A DNA stretch of 64,000 nucleotides, taken from Flectobacillus major DSM 103 (GTDB lineage: Bacteria; Bacteroidota; Bacteroidia; Cytophagales; Spirosomataceae). The notes below the pieces were generated by a model. The model saw only the letters and a list, made by a program, of their open reading frames with translations. It searched no databases and was not told where the DNA came from. The translations under genes were made by a program, and so were the position numbers. Positions 43,455 through 51,494 of this stretch are shown here, piece after piece. Within the stretch, counting starts at the first letter, position 1. The number at the start of each line of letters is the position of its first letter. Location of the stretch: contig NZ_KE386491.1 of the NCBI RefSeq assembly GCF_000427405.1, positions 1,967,001 through 2,031,000 on the forward strand, given 5' to 3'.

Positions 43455-45305
43455 CTATCTTCGTTCTTCAATATTGTATTTTCCAAGTCTAAAAAGCACA
43501 GCAAGTAATAATAGCATTTTGTCAGGATGGTATTCGTTTTCGCTATAAAAACTATGAGCAATATTGTTTCTTAGATTTAACCCACCTTCATTTGAAAAAA
43601 CGTAGTCAAATAAAAGAATATCTTCTTCGTTGAAATACTTTCTTATTGTTTCGTTGTTCATTATGTCGTGAGCCAAAGCTTCTTGAACTCCATTTCTTTT
43701 CCCTTTGCTTGTTGATACATTAAGTCGTTCACTAAAGTTTCTAAATAGACCTTCTATCTTTAAAGTTAAACTGTCAATGCACAAGATAAAATTTGGTGAA
43801 TAATATTTACTTTCTCCCCAAGCTAAAACTTGTGTAAAAAACTCATTAATTGAAGGTGCAATTTGAAAAATCCAATTACTTGTTTCTAATTTTCCTCCCA
43901 AGTCAATTTTAGTATGTGGTTTGCCAATCCACGTATAATTAATAAAGTAGTTCAAAAGAGTTTTTGTTGTTAGGTGTCCTGACTTAATCCCATAAACAAA
44001 AAAATAATGCATAAATGGAAGAAATGTTTCTTTAATTCTCATTCCATAGGTTTCTAATAATTTGCTTTTTTCTTCATCTTTAGCAAATTTTCTAGAAATA
44101 TTTTTATTGTTGTCGAATTGAAGAGTAACTGCAAAATCGAGAAAATCTGCCTTGTTTTCTTTTGATGCTTTTCGCACATCCTCAATTTTGGGATAGTATT
44201 TTCCATTAGCAAAGTTTACAAAAATTATTTCTGGAGGAACTTTCAATAATGATAAAGCGAACTCTTTAATTTCATTTTGACTTTCTTTAAGTTTTTTGAT
44301 TGTTTCTTCATCAAAATCAATTCGAAATGTGTCAAGTTTAACATTGGGTTTTAATTCAAAATATGATTGCTCGATTTGTTCCTTTCTCGCTTTGTTTCCA
44401 CTTATTCTATATGCATCAATTGCTGCTCTATAATAATCTAATTTTATCCAATTCCTATTGTCTTCAGTTTCTTGTTCTGCAAGTCGCAAATTTGCTTTTC
44501 CAACTTCTTCATACCAAATCTTAATGTCAGTTTTGGTTTTTTCCGCTACTTTAATTGCAGTTGGTAAATGGTAATTTATAAGGCTAAAATCGTCTAATTT
44601 ATTTGTTGAAATTTTTATCCGCTCATTAAATATTGGAATTGCAAGAGTAAAGTCTTGGGCTTTAAACAATTTTGGATATTTCAACATATCATCAATAATT
44701 CCGTGTTTAGCCCAAAAGTTTAAAGTATCAGATTTTAGCAATGTTTCGATTAATAATTTTGATTCAGAAATGTTTTGCTTGCTTTCAGACACAATAGAAA
44801 GTAGATTCTCCACTATTCTTCCAATTAAATATGAGTAGTCTTCTTCATTTTTCGTTTTGATAAGACATTCATTTATTGCCTCAATATAGTTTTCGCTTGC
44901 ATTCTTGGCATAAACGTTAGTCTTTTTGACAATGCTATGCCAAAGTAAGAAATTATATTTTGCTCTTAAATATGCAGATTGTGAAGACATAGCCCTATTT
45001 GCAAGGAAGTTAAAAGCAACTTTTTGATATTCATTTAAGTCGGGATATTCTTGTATTTCTCCAATTGTATTTCCATTACTTGACGAAAAGGAAAAAAGTC
45101 TACTTCCTCGAAATTCAAATAATGAGGCTTCTATTTCCCATTGTAGTTTTTGAATAACTTCTTCGTCTGTCGATTTCTTTTTAAATTGTAATAGTGGCTC
45201 TAAAAGGTCATAACTTTTTTTGAGTTCTATTGCTTTTTTATCATACTCTTTATAAAAGTCTTCTAATGTTTCAATGCTGCCGAGACTAAATTCTGTTTTG
45301 CTCAT
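43455..45305 (-). CDS. DUF4209-like protein with HEPN-type RX4H motif, cassette 1
   Basis: A 616-residue, mostly helical protein in the position next to the recombinase. The N-terminal 300 residues are TPR-like and helical (LLEPLLQFKK, YLRAKYNFLLWHSIV, YYRAAIDAYRISGN). The C-terminal domain resembles DUF4209 and ends with LRNNIAHSF (RNNIAH, R579 and H584), the RX4-6H catalytic motif of HEPN ribonucleases. Many HEPN proteins cut RNA in phage defence or toxin-antitoxin systems. No antitoxin is next to it. It stops 2 nt before site 1 and starts about 35 nt from the attI-like junction. Confidence 0.72.
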   Translation of the reverse strand: MSKTEFSLGSIETLEDFYKEYDKKAIELKKSYDLLEPLLQFKKKSTDEEVIQKLQWEIEASLFEFRGSRLFSFSSSNGNTIGEIQEYPDLNEYQKVAFNFLANRAMSSQSAYLRAKYNFLLWHSIVKKTNVYAKNASENYIEAINECLIKTKNEEDYSYLIGRIVENLLSIVSESKQNISESKLLIETLLKSDTLNFWAKHGIIDDMLKYPKLFKAQDFTLAIPIFNERIKISTNKLDDFSLINYHLPTAIKVAEKTKTDIKIWYEEVGKANLRLAEQETEDNRNWIKLDYYRAAIDAYRISGNKARKEQIEQSYFELKPNVKLDTFRIDFDEETIKKLKESQNEIKEFALSLLKVPPEIIFVNFANGKYYPKIEDVRKASKENKADFLDFAVTLQFDNNKNISRKFAKDEEKSKLLETYGMRIKETFLPFMHYFFVYGIKSGHLTTKTLLNYFINYTWIGKPHTKIDLGGKLETSNWIFQIAPSINEFFTQVLAWGESKYYSPNFILCIDSLTLKIEGLFRNFSERLNVSTSKGKRNGVQEALAHDIMNNETIRKYFNEEDILLFDYVFSNEGGLNLRNNIAHSFYSENEYHPDKMLLLLAVLFRLGKYNIEERR

Positions 45306-45330
45306 CTTTGTTGAGTGTTGGTATTAGCTT

Positions 45331-45389
45331 GCACATAACGAGCGTATAACCGCCATACGCTTCGTTTTTTATAGTTTATGGCGGTTATA
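45331..45389 (-). other. attI-like insertion site with a 13-bp inverted repeat
   Basis: GCACATAACG at 45331-45340 is the junction (CGTTATGTGC in gene orientation) that matches the end of cassette 1. Next to it lies a perfect 13-bp inverted repeat (45345-45357 with 45377-45389; TATAACCGCCATA and its complement). It has no attC-type core. The repeat could be recombinase-binding arms of attI, a terminator for the recombinase gene, or both. It is 71 nt downstream of the recombinase stop. Confidence 0.65.
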
Positions 45390-45459
45390 TGCCATGTATC
45401 TGAACCTGTTTTTGATTTTTGTTTGGTGCAGATTTATTTCTAAAACTACGTGTTTTTTT

Positions 45460-47124
45460 CTAAATGTCCAATTTATCTAAAGGACTTTTTATCTGCTCAA
45501 AACCTTTGGTAGTAATGTGGGTATAAATCTCTGTGGTCTTTGAACTGGAATGCCCTAAAAGACTTTGTATATACCGTATATCAGTCCCATTTTCAAGTAA
45601 ATGCGTTGCAAAACTATGTCGTAACGTATGTACACTTACGTCTTTGATAATGCCTGCCTTTTGTACGGAGGCATGAAAAATATTTTGAATACTCCTTGTA
45701 GAATATTGTTCTCCGAGTTTTAGACCCTCAAAAAGCCAAATCTGCGGACGATATTCTTTGAAATAGGATCGTAAAACTTGAAGGTTTTTCTCAGATAAAA
45801 GGGTGTATCTATCTCTTTTACCCTTTGCTTGTTCAATTCTAATTTGCATTCTTTCAGAATCTATATCTTTGATTTTTAGACTTATAGCTTCGCTAATTCG
45901 TAATCCTGCTGAATAAATGGTCATTAAAATGGCTTTGTGTTTGATATTTTCGGTGGCATTCAAAATAGCTTTTACCTCTTCAGTACTCAAGACCGATGGC
46001 AATGCTTTTTCTTTTTTGGGACGGTCGATGAAATAGAACTTTCGTTGTCCACCCAGTACCTTTTCGTAGTAGAACTTAATGGCATTAATGGACTGATTTT
46101 GATAGGTAATGGATATTTTTCGTTCGGTTACCAAGTATCTCAAAAACTTGATAATCATGGGTTCATCAATCGTTTTTATGTCGAAAGTGGGGTAATAATT
46201 GATAAACTCCTCAAATAAACCTGTATATAATTTAATCGTTTTTTCACTGTAACGTAATTCCGTTAACTTCATAGAATATTCTTCTGGACAATAGCGGTAA
46301 TTGGCTAATTCATAAGGGTTTATTCGACTTACCTTATCGTTTTGTGGTTCTTGTTCTTCATAGCGAAGTGTCAAATTAAGTAATTTAATTTGTCGCTTAA
46401 TTTCTTCCAAAAACTGTTCGGTATATGGAACTGTCCACCATTTATTTTTAACGTCCCATACGTGATAAGGTATTGATTTTAAAGATTTTGACAATTCGGG
46501 AATATAGCCAAAAATAACCTTTAAGCGTTTGGTATTGGTTTTAAAAATTAATACTTCGTTTTTAGAAAATGTTACATTCTCTTTACTATTTGGAATTGGG
46601 TTTTCTATCTCTTCATGTACTTTTAGGTCATGGAGTCGATTCCCGAAGTAATTAACTATCATTTCGAGATTTCCCGGGTAGTTGGGGATGCTCCAAAAAC
46701 ACTGTTCTTTTTCCCATTTACTATATCGTAGCGTCAAGATAAACTTTACATCAATGTCGTTTTTTGGCATTTTAACCAAGATTTTTCTACCGATGACTTC
46801 CACATAAATTTTTGTCTTATCTAAAGTGGACATAGCAGTTTGACTTTGTTCAAGCTGTTTATTTTCAGGGACTTTCAGAATTTTACCCTCCACCATTTTA
46901 GTGTCTGAATTAGGTAGTTTCTGCTCTTGTTCAAAGCTGATTTCAGGGAAAAGGGCTTTTAGCTTATAAAAACTATTTTTTTCATCAGGAATATGCCAAG
47001 CTTTTAGGTTTTGACTCCAGCGAGCATCCTTGATTTGCTTGATAATGGCGGTAAAATGTTGATTGTAAGGGAAATCAACTTTAATACGAGATTGACCTTT
47101 ATGAATTATCTTAGAAATCTTCAT
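45460..47124 (-). CDS. Tyrosine recombinase with three N-terminal HARP-like repeats, candidate integron integrase
   Basis: A 554-residue protein. Three similar 60-residue units (about 1-62, 104-165, 189-250) each end in a K/C-x-W-x-[IV]-P signature (W43, W144, W230), and resemble the HARP domain of SMARCAL1, which binds ssDNA/dsDNA forks. A SAM-like core-binding domain follows (about 285-370). The catalytic domain is complete: R409 in AGLRISE, Lys in AKGKRD (434/436), H499xxR502 in HTLRHSF, H525 in LLGHSS, Y534 in IYTH. It ends SPLDKL, like IntI, but has no insertion between the Lys motif and HxxR, where IntI has its extra helix. It reads in the same direction as the cassettes. Confidence 0.88.
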   Translation of the reverse strand: MKISKIIHKGQSRIKVDFPYNQHFTAIIKQIKDARWSQNLKAWHIPDEKNSFYKLKALFPEISFEQEQKLPNSDTKMVEGKILKVPENKQLEQSQTAMSTLDKTKIYVEVIGRKILVKMPKNDIDVKFILTLRYSKWEKEQCFWSIPNYPGNLEMIVNYFGNRLHDLKVHEEIENPIPNSKENVTFSKNEVLIFKTNTKRLKVIFGYIPELSKSLKSIPYHVWDVKNKWWTVPYTEQFLEEIKRQIKLLNLTLRYEEQEPQNDKVSRINPYELANYRYCPEEYSMKLTELRYSEKTIKLYTGLFEEFINYYPTFDIKTIDEPMIIKFLRYLVTERKISITYQNQSINAIKFYYEKVLGGQRKFYFIDRPKKEKALPSVLSTEEVKAILNATENIKHKAILMTIYSAGLRISEAISLKIKDIDSERMQIRIEQAKGKRDRYTLLSEKNLQVLRSYFKEYRPQIWLFEGLKLGEQYSTRSIQNIFHASVQKAGIIKDVSVHTLRHSFATHLLENGTDIRYIQSLLGHSSSKTTEIYTHITTKGFEQIKSPLDKLDI

Positions 47125-47184
47125 TTTTGGCAGTTATACAATGATATAGTTGGATAGACGCAATAAAATCAAGTAATAAAGCCC

Positions 47185-47532
47185 TTAATGGGCTTCGTTA
47201 CTTACTTTATCAAGCATCAAAAAACTCTCAGCAATTATTTCTGTAAAATAGCGTTTCTGTCCGTCTTTGTCTTGGTAAGTTCTGGTTTTGAGCTTACCCT
47301 CCAAATAAACTAAACTGCCTTTTTGTAGATACTTTTCGGCTAGCTCTGCCAAGCCTCGCCATAAAACAACGTTGTGCCAGTCGGTAATATGTTGGTTTTG
47401 TCCGTTAGAATCTTTAAAGGACTCTGAGGTGGCAATAGAGCATTTGGCAACTTTTATATTGCCTTCAAGTATTTGTATTTCGGGGTCTTTACCTATATTC
47501 CCGATTAGTGTAACTTTATTTAGTCCTTTCAT
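47185..47532 (-). CDS. ssb: Short single-stranded DNA-binding protein
   Basis: A 115-residue SSB: MKGLNKVTLIGNIGKDPEIQ, FKDSNGQNQHITDWHNVVLW, GSLVYLEGKLKTRTYQDKDGQKRYFTEII, a single OB fold. It lacks the Gly/Pro linker and acidic DDIPF-type tail and ends SNEAH, so it should bind ssDNA without recruiting the usual SSB-interacting repair proteins. It is a second or specialised SSB rather than the housekeeping one. It ends 61 nt before the recombinase start on the same strand, so the two are probably co-transcribed, which makes sense for a system that recombines folded single strands. Confidence 0.9.
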   Translation of the reverse strand: MKGLNKVTLIGNIGKDPEIQILEGNIKVAKCSIATSESFKDSNGQNQHITDWHNVVLWRGLAELAEKYLQKGSLVYLEGKLKTRTYQDKDGQKRYFTEIIAESFLMLDKVSNEAH

Positions 47533-47866
47533 TTGCGTTATTGGTCTGTGTAGACTTTGAAGATAATCATTATTTTAAGAAAATAAAAAAATACTAGACA
47601 ATTAAGAAATCTCGCTCCTTGATTTTCGAAGTACCGAATGATAGATCTTGTATTTGAGTTTTTTAAAAAGTAAGCTTTTATTGTTCTGAATAAAAGATAC
47701 ACTATAGTATATATACGTTAACACAACAGGGTTTGACCTGTATTGGTCAAACCCTGTTATTATATCGTCAAGCATCTAGTTTTACTCCAATGTCATATTG
47801 ACTCAAAGCACCTAGGAGTACTTTTTTTGATGAATGGAGGATTTATTATTTCCCTAGTTACTTTCA
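47533..47866. other. Intergenic region with a strong hairpin
   Basis: 334 bp without a gene. It should hold the promoter of ssb-recombinase. A perfect 14-bp stem (47725-47738 with 47745-47758; AACAGGGTTTGACC) probably ends the DinB-like gene. Nothing else is recognised; no RecA/LexA-type box was seen. Confidence 0.6.
47725..47758. terminator. Strong hairpin terminator downstream of the DinB-like gene
   Basis: A 14-bp perfect stem with a 6-nt loop, flanked by T-rich sequence. It also insulates the ssb-recombinase promoter from leftward read-through. Confidence 0.7.
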
Positions 47867-48415
47867 TTATTTCAAGTTCCGATTAGCCTGTTGGATATGT
47901 CGTTCGTTGTGAATAATCAAAAAATGTAAAGCATCGCCTAAGTTCAATTTCAGAAATTTGGCGATTGAAATTGGGATTTTGATTTTTCCGAGGTCTTTGT
48001 GTTGGGCTTTGCGTACTATCAGTAGCAGGCGTTCTTGTTGATTAATAAATTCGGATACCACCTTTGGGGCATCCAAAGCTTGTGGAGGAATATGTCCTTT
48101 CTGGGCTTTAAATTTCTTCTTGCCTGTAGCAGGGTTCATCGACCGAATGGCCAAATTACCCAATAACGAACTTGTAAAGGTTGGCACCGAGCTATCCTGA
48201 TGCTCGGCAATACCTTTTTCAAACAATGGCAAATAATACACACCATAAGAATTCAGGTGGTCGAGGCACTGGGCTATGCTCCAACCGCCACTAGATGAAG
48301 GTTGAAGTAGTATTTCTTCCGACAAATTCTGAAAGGTTTGAATAGCTTCTTGCAAATGACGCTCTATATAGTTTTCTAATTGCGACAACAATTCTGTTTT
48401 ATTGATAGCTTCCAT
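47867..48415 (-). CDS. DinB/DfsB-family protein
   Basis: A 182-residue four-helix DinB-fold protein. Putative metal ligands are His in WSIAQCLDHLNSYG near residue 52 and the C-terminal pair LHFLIIHNERHIQQANR (HNERH). The family includes bacillithiol-type transferases and damage-inducible proteins of unknown function. It stands in the common Bacteroidota context of a Crp-family regulator upstream (48534-49118) on the same strand. Confidence 0.8.
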   Translation of the reverse strand: MEAINKTELLSQLENYIERHLQEAIQTFQNLSEEILLQPSSSGGWSIAQCLDHLNSYGVYYLPLFEKGIAEHQDSSVPTFTSSLLGNLAIRSMNPATGKKKFKAQKGHIPPQALDAPKVVSEFINQQERLLLIVRKAQHKDLGKIKIPISIAKFLKLNLGDALHFLIIHNERHIQQANRNLK

Positions 48416-48533
48416 ATTTTGAGTAATATTATTTGAAACGAGTTTTGGGCTGCTACAAAGTTGGGCTATCTATTCTTAAAAAATATTGGTATTTACCAAC
48501 ATTAAATCTACCATAAACTGTTAGTAGCCTTTG

Positions 48534-49118
48534 CTATATTTTGATACTATTCAATAATTTGCTGAAATTACTGGCATCTATTCCGATATAGTTGGCCAAG
48601 TATTTATGAGGAACAATCTGTAAAATATGAGGACTACGCTTTAACAATTGTCGAAATTTTTCTTCCGAAGAAAAACATTGCAATTCTACTAATCTTTCCA
48701 AAATTCCTGAAAAAGCTCCAGTAAGACCTTTTCTTAATAAAATCTCGATATCGGGGTAGGTATTGATGAGTAATTCTATTTGCGAAAAACTAGCTCGTAA
48801 CAATATTGAGGGCGTTAGGGTTTCGTAATAGTATCGCGATGGCTGTTGGCTCATCATTGAGTCGAGGACTCCGCCAAAATTAGAAGAATACGTAAACAAC
48901 AAGGTGGCCTCACGCTGTTGTTCATCCAGATAATACATTCGTTGTAACCCCTCCACAACAAAATACAGGTGTTTTTCGACCTCCCCCGCTACAGTCAATA
49001 GCTGTTTTCTTTTGGCAGAATAGGGCTTAAATGTGGCAAAAAAAGCCTCAAAAGTTGGCTCATCTAAGGGGTAAATAGCCTGTATGGTTTGGTATAACAA
49101 TTGCTTTTCTGGAAACAT
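48534..49118 (-). CDS. Crp/Fnr-family transcriptional regulator
   Basis: A 194-residue protein with an N-terminal cyclic-nucleotide-binding-like barrel (PYSAKRKQLLTVAGEVEKHLYFVVEGLQRMYYLDEQQREATL) and a C-terminal HTH (IVPHKYLANYIGIDASNFSKLL). The PRAAR-like cAMP-binding segment is absent, as in most Bacteroidota relatives, so the ligand is unknown. It probably controls the DinB-like gene. Confidence 0.88.
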   Translation of the reverse strand: MFPEKQLLYQTIQAIYPLDEPTFEAFFATFKPYSAKRKQLLTVAGEVEKHLYFVVEGLQRMYYLDEQQREATLLFTYSSNFGGVLDSMMSQQPSRYYYETLTPSILLRASFSQIELLINTYPDIEILLRKGLTGAFSGILERLVELQCFSSEEKFRQLLKRSPHILQIVPHKYLANYIGIDASNFSKLLNSIKI

Positions 49119-49304
49119 AAATAATAAAAATCATGCGTTTAGGACAACTCGTCTAGCAGTCGATAACAACGTTGGGGCATCTACCCAACAAACAAATATA
49201 TACGATTAGAGGTATTTGACAAATCTATCGAAATAATAATTGAGTCTAGCAAAATTTAATTTCGTTCTAATCTCAATCCGTTCAATAAAGTAATCTAGCT
49301 TGTA

Positions 49305-49312
49305 TATATTTG
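49305..49312 (+). promoter_or_regulatory. -7 element of the two-component operon
   Basis: TATATTTG matches TAnnTTTG and lies 20 nt before the response regulator start. A clear -33 TTG was not seen at the right spacing. Confidence 0.45.
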
Positions 49313-49331
49313 TTGTTTAACCTAAAAGAAA

Positions 49332-50018
49332 ATGGAAAAGAAGAGAATTTTGATTGTCGAGGATGAACAAAAAGTAGCCAATTTTATCAAAAAAGGCCTT
49401 GAAACTCAGGCTTTTGAGGCCGATATTGCCAACGACGGACAAACGGGAGTTGATTTGTTTTCAAAAGAAAAATTTGATTTGGTTATTCTTGACTTAAATC
49501 TTCCAGATATGAGTGGCTTGGATGTCTGCTCAAAAATACGTACCCAAAATACCCAAGTACCTGTTTTGATGCTAACAGCCTTGGGGGGTATGGCCGACAA
49601 ACTTTCGGGCTTTGAGGTTGGTACAGACGATTATATGGTAAAGCCTTTTGATTTTATGGAGCTATTGGTACGTATCAAGGCTCTTTTAAAACGTGCTGCC
49701 CCTACCGAAGAACTCAACGAAACACTCAAAGTGGCCGACCTAGAACTGGATTTAGCCCAAAAACTGGCTTTTAGAGACGGAAAGGTTATTGAACTTACCG
49801 CCAAGGAATACAGCCTATTGGAGTACCTCATGCGCAATAGGGGGCGTGTTATCTCGAAAGTAGATATTGCCGAAAATGTCTGGGATATTAATTTCGACAC
49901 AGGCACCAACTTTATAGAGGTATATATCAATTATTTAAGAAATAAAATCGATAAGGGTTTTCATACCAAATTGATTCATACAGTTGTAGGCATGGGCTAT
50001 GTTTTAAAGGCTAAATAA
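49332..50018 (+). CDS. OmpR/PhoB-type response regulator
   Basis: A 228-residue regulator: receiver domain with acidic pocket VEDE, phospho-acceptor Asp in LVILDLNLPDMSG near residue 53, Thr in MLTALG and Lys in YMVKPF; then a winged-helix DNA-binding domain (LTAKEYSLLEYLMRNRGRVIS, NFIEVYINYLRNKID). Its stop abuts the kinase start. It probably controls the small secreted gene at 51495. Confidence 0.95.
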   Translation: MEKKRILIVEDEQKVANFIKKGLETQAFEADIANDGQTGVDLFSKEKFDLVILDLNLPDMSGLDVCSKIRTQNTQVPVLMLTALGGMADKLSGFEVGTDDYMVKPFDFMELLVRIKALLKRAAPTEELNETLKVADLELDLAQKLAFRDGKVIELTAKEYSLLEYLMRNRGRVISKVDIAENVWDINFDTGTNFIEVYINYLRNKIDKGFHTKLIHTVVGMGYVLKAK

Positions 50019-51395
50019 ATGACAATCAGAACCAAACTTACTGTATTATTTACGAGCATTGTATTTACATTGCTCTTGCTTTTTTGTACTTTTTTGTACC
50101 TAGAAGAAGAATATCATCGCAAAGAGGTTTTTCATAATCGCCTCAAACAGGAGGGTTTAACTTCGGCCGAAGCCTTGTTTGGCACTGAAAAAATTAGCCC
50201 TAAGTTGTTGAAGCTTTTAGACAAAAACCAGATGACGGTATTGGACAAAGAGGAAATTGTTATTTTCAGCCTCAATCATCAAATTATTTATGAAAGTGGC
50301 TCTGATTTTGTCGATATTTCGCCCGATAAAATTACGGCTGTTCAGAAAAACAAGGAGCTATATTGGCGAATGGATAACCGTGAAATCGTTGGTTTTTTGT
50401 ATGATAAAGGCAAAGAACCGCTCTTGGTTTTTTCGTCGGCTATTGATAAATATGGTTTTAGCAAACAGCAAAATCTAGCGTTGATGCTTATTTCGGGCTG
50501 TTTTATTACCTTGCTGGTAGTATTGCTTGCGGGTTGGTTTTTTGCAGGAAGAGCCTTAAAGCCTATTACCAATATTATCAAACAAATAGATAATATCAAT
50601 GCCTCTCAAATGGATTTGCGAGTAAGTGAGGGCAATCGCACCGACGAAATTGCTCAGCTAGCTCAACGATTCAACCAAATGTTGGAAAGATTACAAAAGG
50701 CTTTTAGGATTCAAAAGTCATTTGTGGCACATGCTTCTCACGAACTACGTACGCCTCTTACGGCCATTACAGGACAGATTCAGGTATCGCTACTTGCCAA
50801 CGATTCGCCCGAAGAATTAAAACAAATGATTCAGTCGGTTTTGGAAGATGTTCAGCAACTCAATAAGTTGGCCAATGGTCTGCTAGATATTGCGAGCATG
50901 GATACCAACCAAACACCTCTGAAATACACTTTAGTAAATATTACTGAGCTGGTGTGGCAAGTACGGATGGAGCTACTTGAGAAAAAACCACAGTACCAAA
51001 TCCTCGTAATGCTTGAGCAAGAACGAGACTTTATGCCTGAGGTATATGCTCACGAACCTTTGCTATATACGGCATTGATAAATCTTATTGAAAATGGGGC
51101 AAAGTTTTCATCCAATCATACGGTTTCGGTAAAAATAGCCTGTGAGCCGTCGGCTATTAAGCTGTTGATCCATAATGAAGGCAAACCGATTCCTCCCAAC
51201 GAAATCCAAGAAATATTTGACCCTTTCAAAAGAGGCTCGAATGCCCGAAATACAGCTGGGCATGGCGTTGGGCTTTCGTTGACCAAGCGTATCGTCGACC
51301 TTCATAAGGGCGATTTAACCGTAGTATCGTCAGAAAAAGAAGGTACTTTATTTACTTTATCGCTTAGTAATAAGCCTATTTTACCCAAAAACTAA
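50019..51395 (+). CDS. Sensor histidine kinase
   Basis: A 458-residue kinase: TM helix at residues 7-27, a periplasmic sensor of about 130 residues, a second TM helix (LMLISGCFITLLVVLLAGWFF), HAMP (LKPITNIIKQI), HisKA with the phospho-acceptor in HASHELRTPLTAI, and HATPase with N-box LINLIENGAKFS and G-box GHGVGLSLTKRI. It starts one base after the regulator stop. The signal is unknown; the domain layout is CusS-like. Confidence 0.94.
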   Translation: MTIRTKLTVLFTSIVFTLLLLFCTFLYLEEEYHRKEVFHNRLKQEGLTSAEALFGTEKISPKLLKLLDKNQMTVLDKEEIVIFSLNHQIIYESGSDFVDISPDKITAVQKNKELYWRMDNREIVGFLYDKGKEPLLVFSSAIDKYGFSKQQNLALMLISGCFITLLVVLLAGWFFAGRALKPITNIIKQIDNINASQMDLRVSEGNRTDEIAQLAQRFNQMLERLQKAFRIQKSFVAHASHELRTPLTAITGQIQVSLLANDSPEELKQMIQSVLEDVQQLNKLANGLLDIASMDTNQTPLKYTLVNITELVWQVRMELLEKKPQYQILVMLEQERDFMPEVYAHEPLLYTALINLIENGAKFSSNHTVSVKIACEPSAIKLLIHNEGKPIPPNEIQEIFDPFKRGSNARNTAGHGVGLSLTKRIVDLHKGDLTVVSSEKEGTLFTLSLSNKPILPKN

Positions 51396-51494
51396 AATCT
51401 AATGTTGTTCTAAGGTGAGTCTGAAGTTGTCCTAATGTTGAGGTTGCATCTTTGTATTGTAAACAAAACGAAACAACCATAAAACAATCATATC

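Noticed and set aside
25097..45340. The repeated sites as a CRISPR array
   Set aside because: Repeats are 140 bp and palindromic, spacing is 0.3-2.5 kb and holds genes, and no cas gene is present.
25097..45340. The repeated sites as REP/BIME elements, MITEs or terminators
   Set aside because: There is one per gene unit, their outer ends pair with the next site rather than within themselves, and no target-site duplication or T-run is seen.
45460..47124. The recombinase as a prophage or ICE integrase
   Set aside because: No phage structural, relaxase or type IV secretion genes are nearby, and cassette sites start 70 nt downstream.
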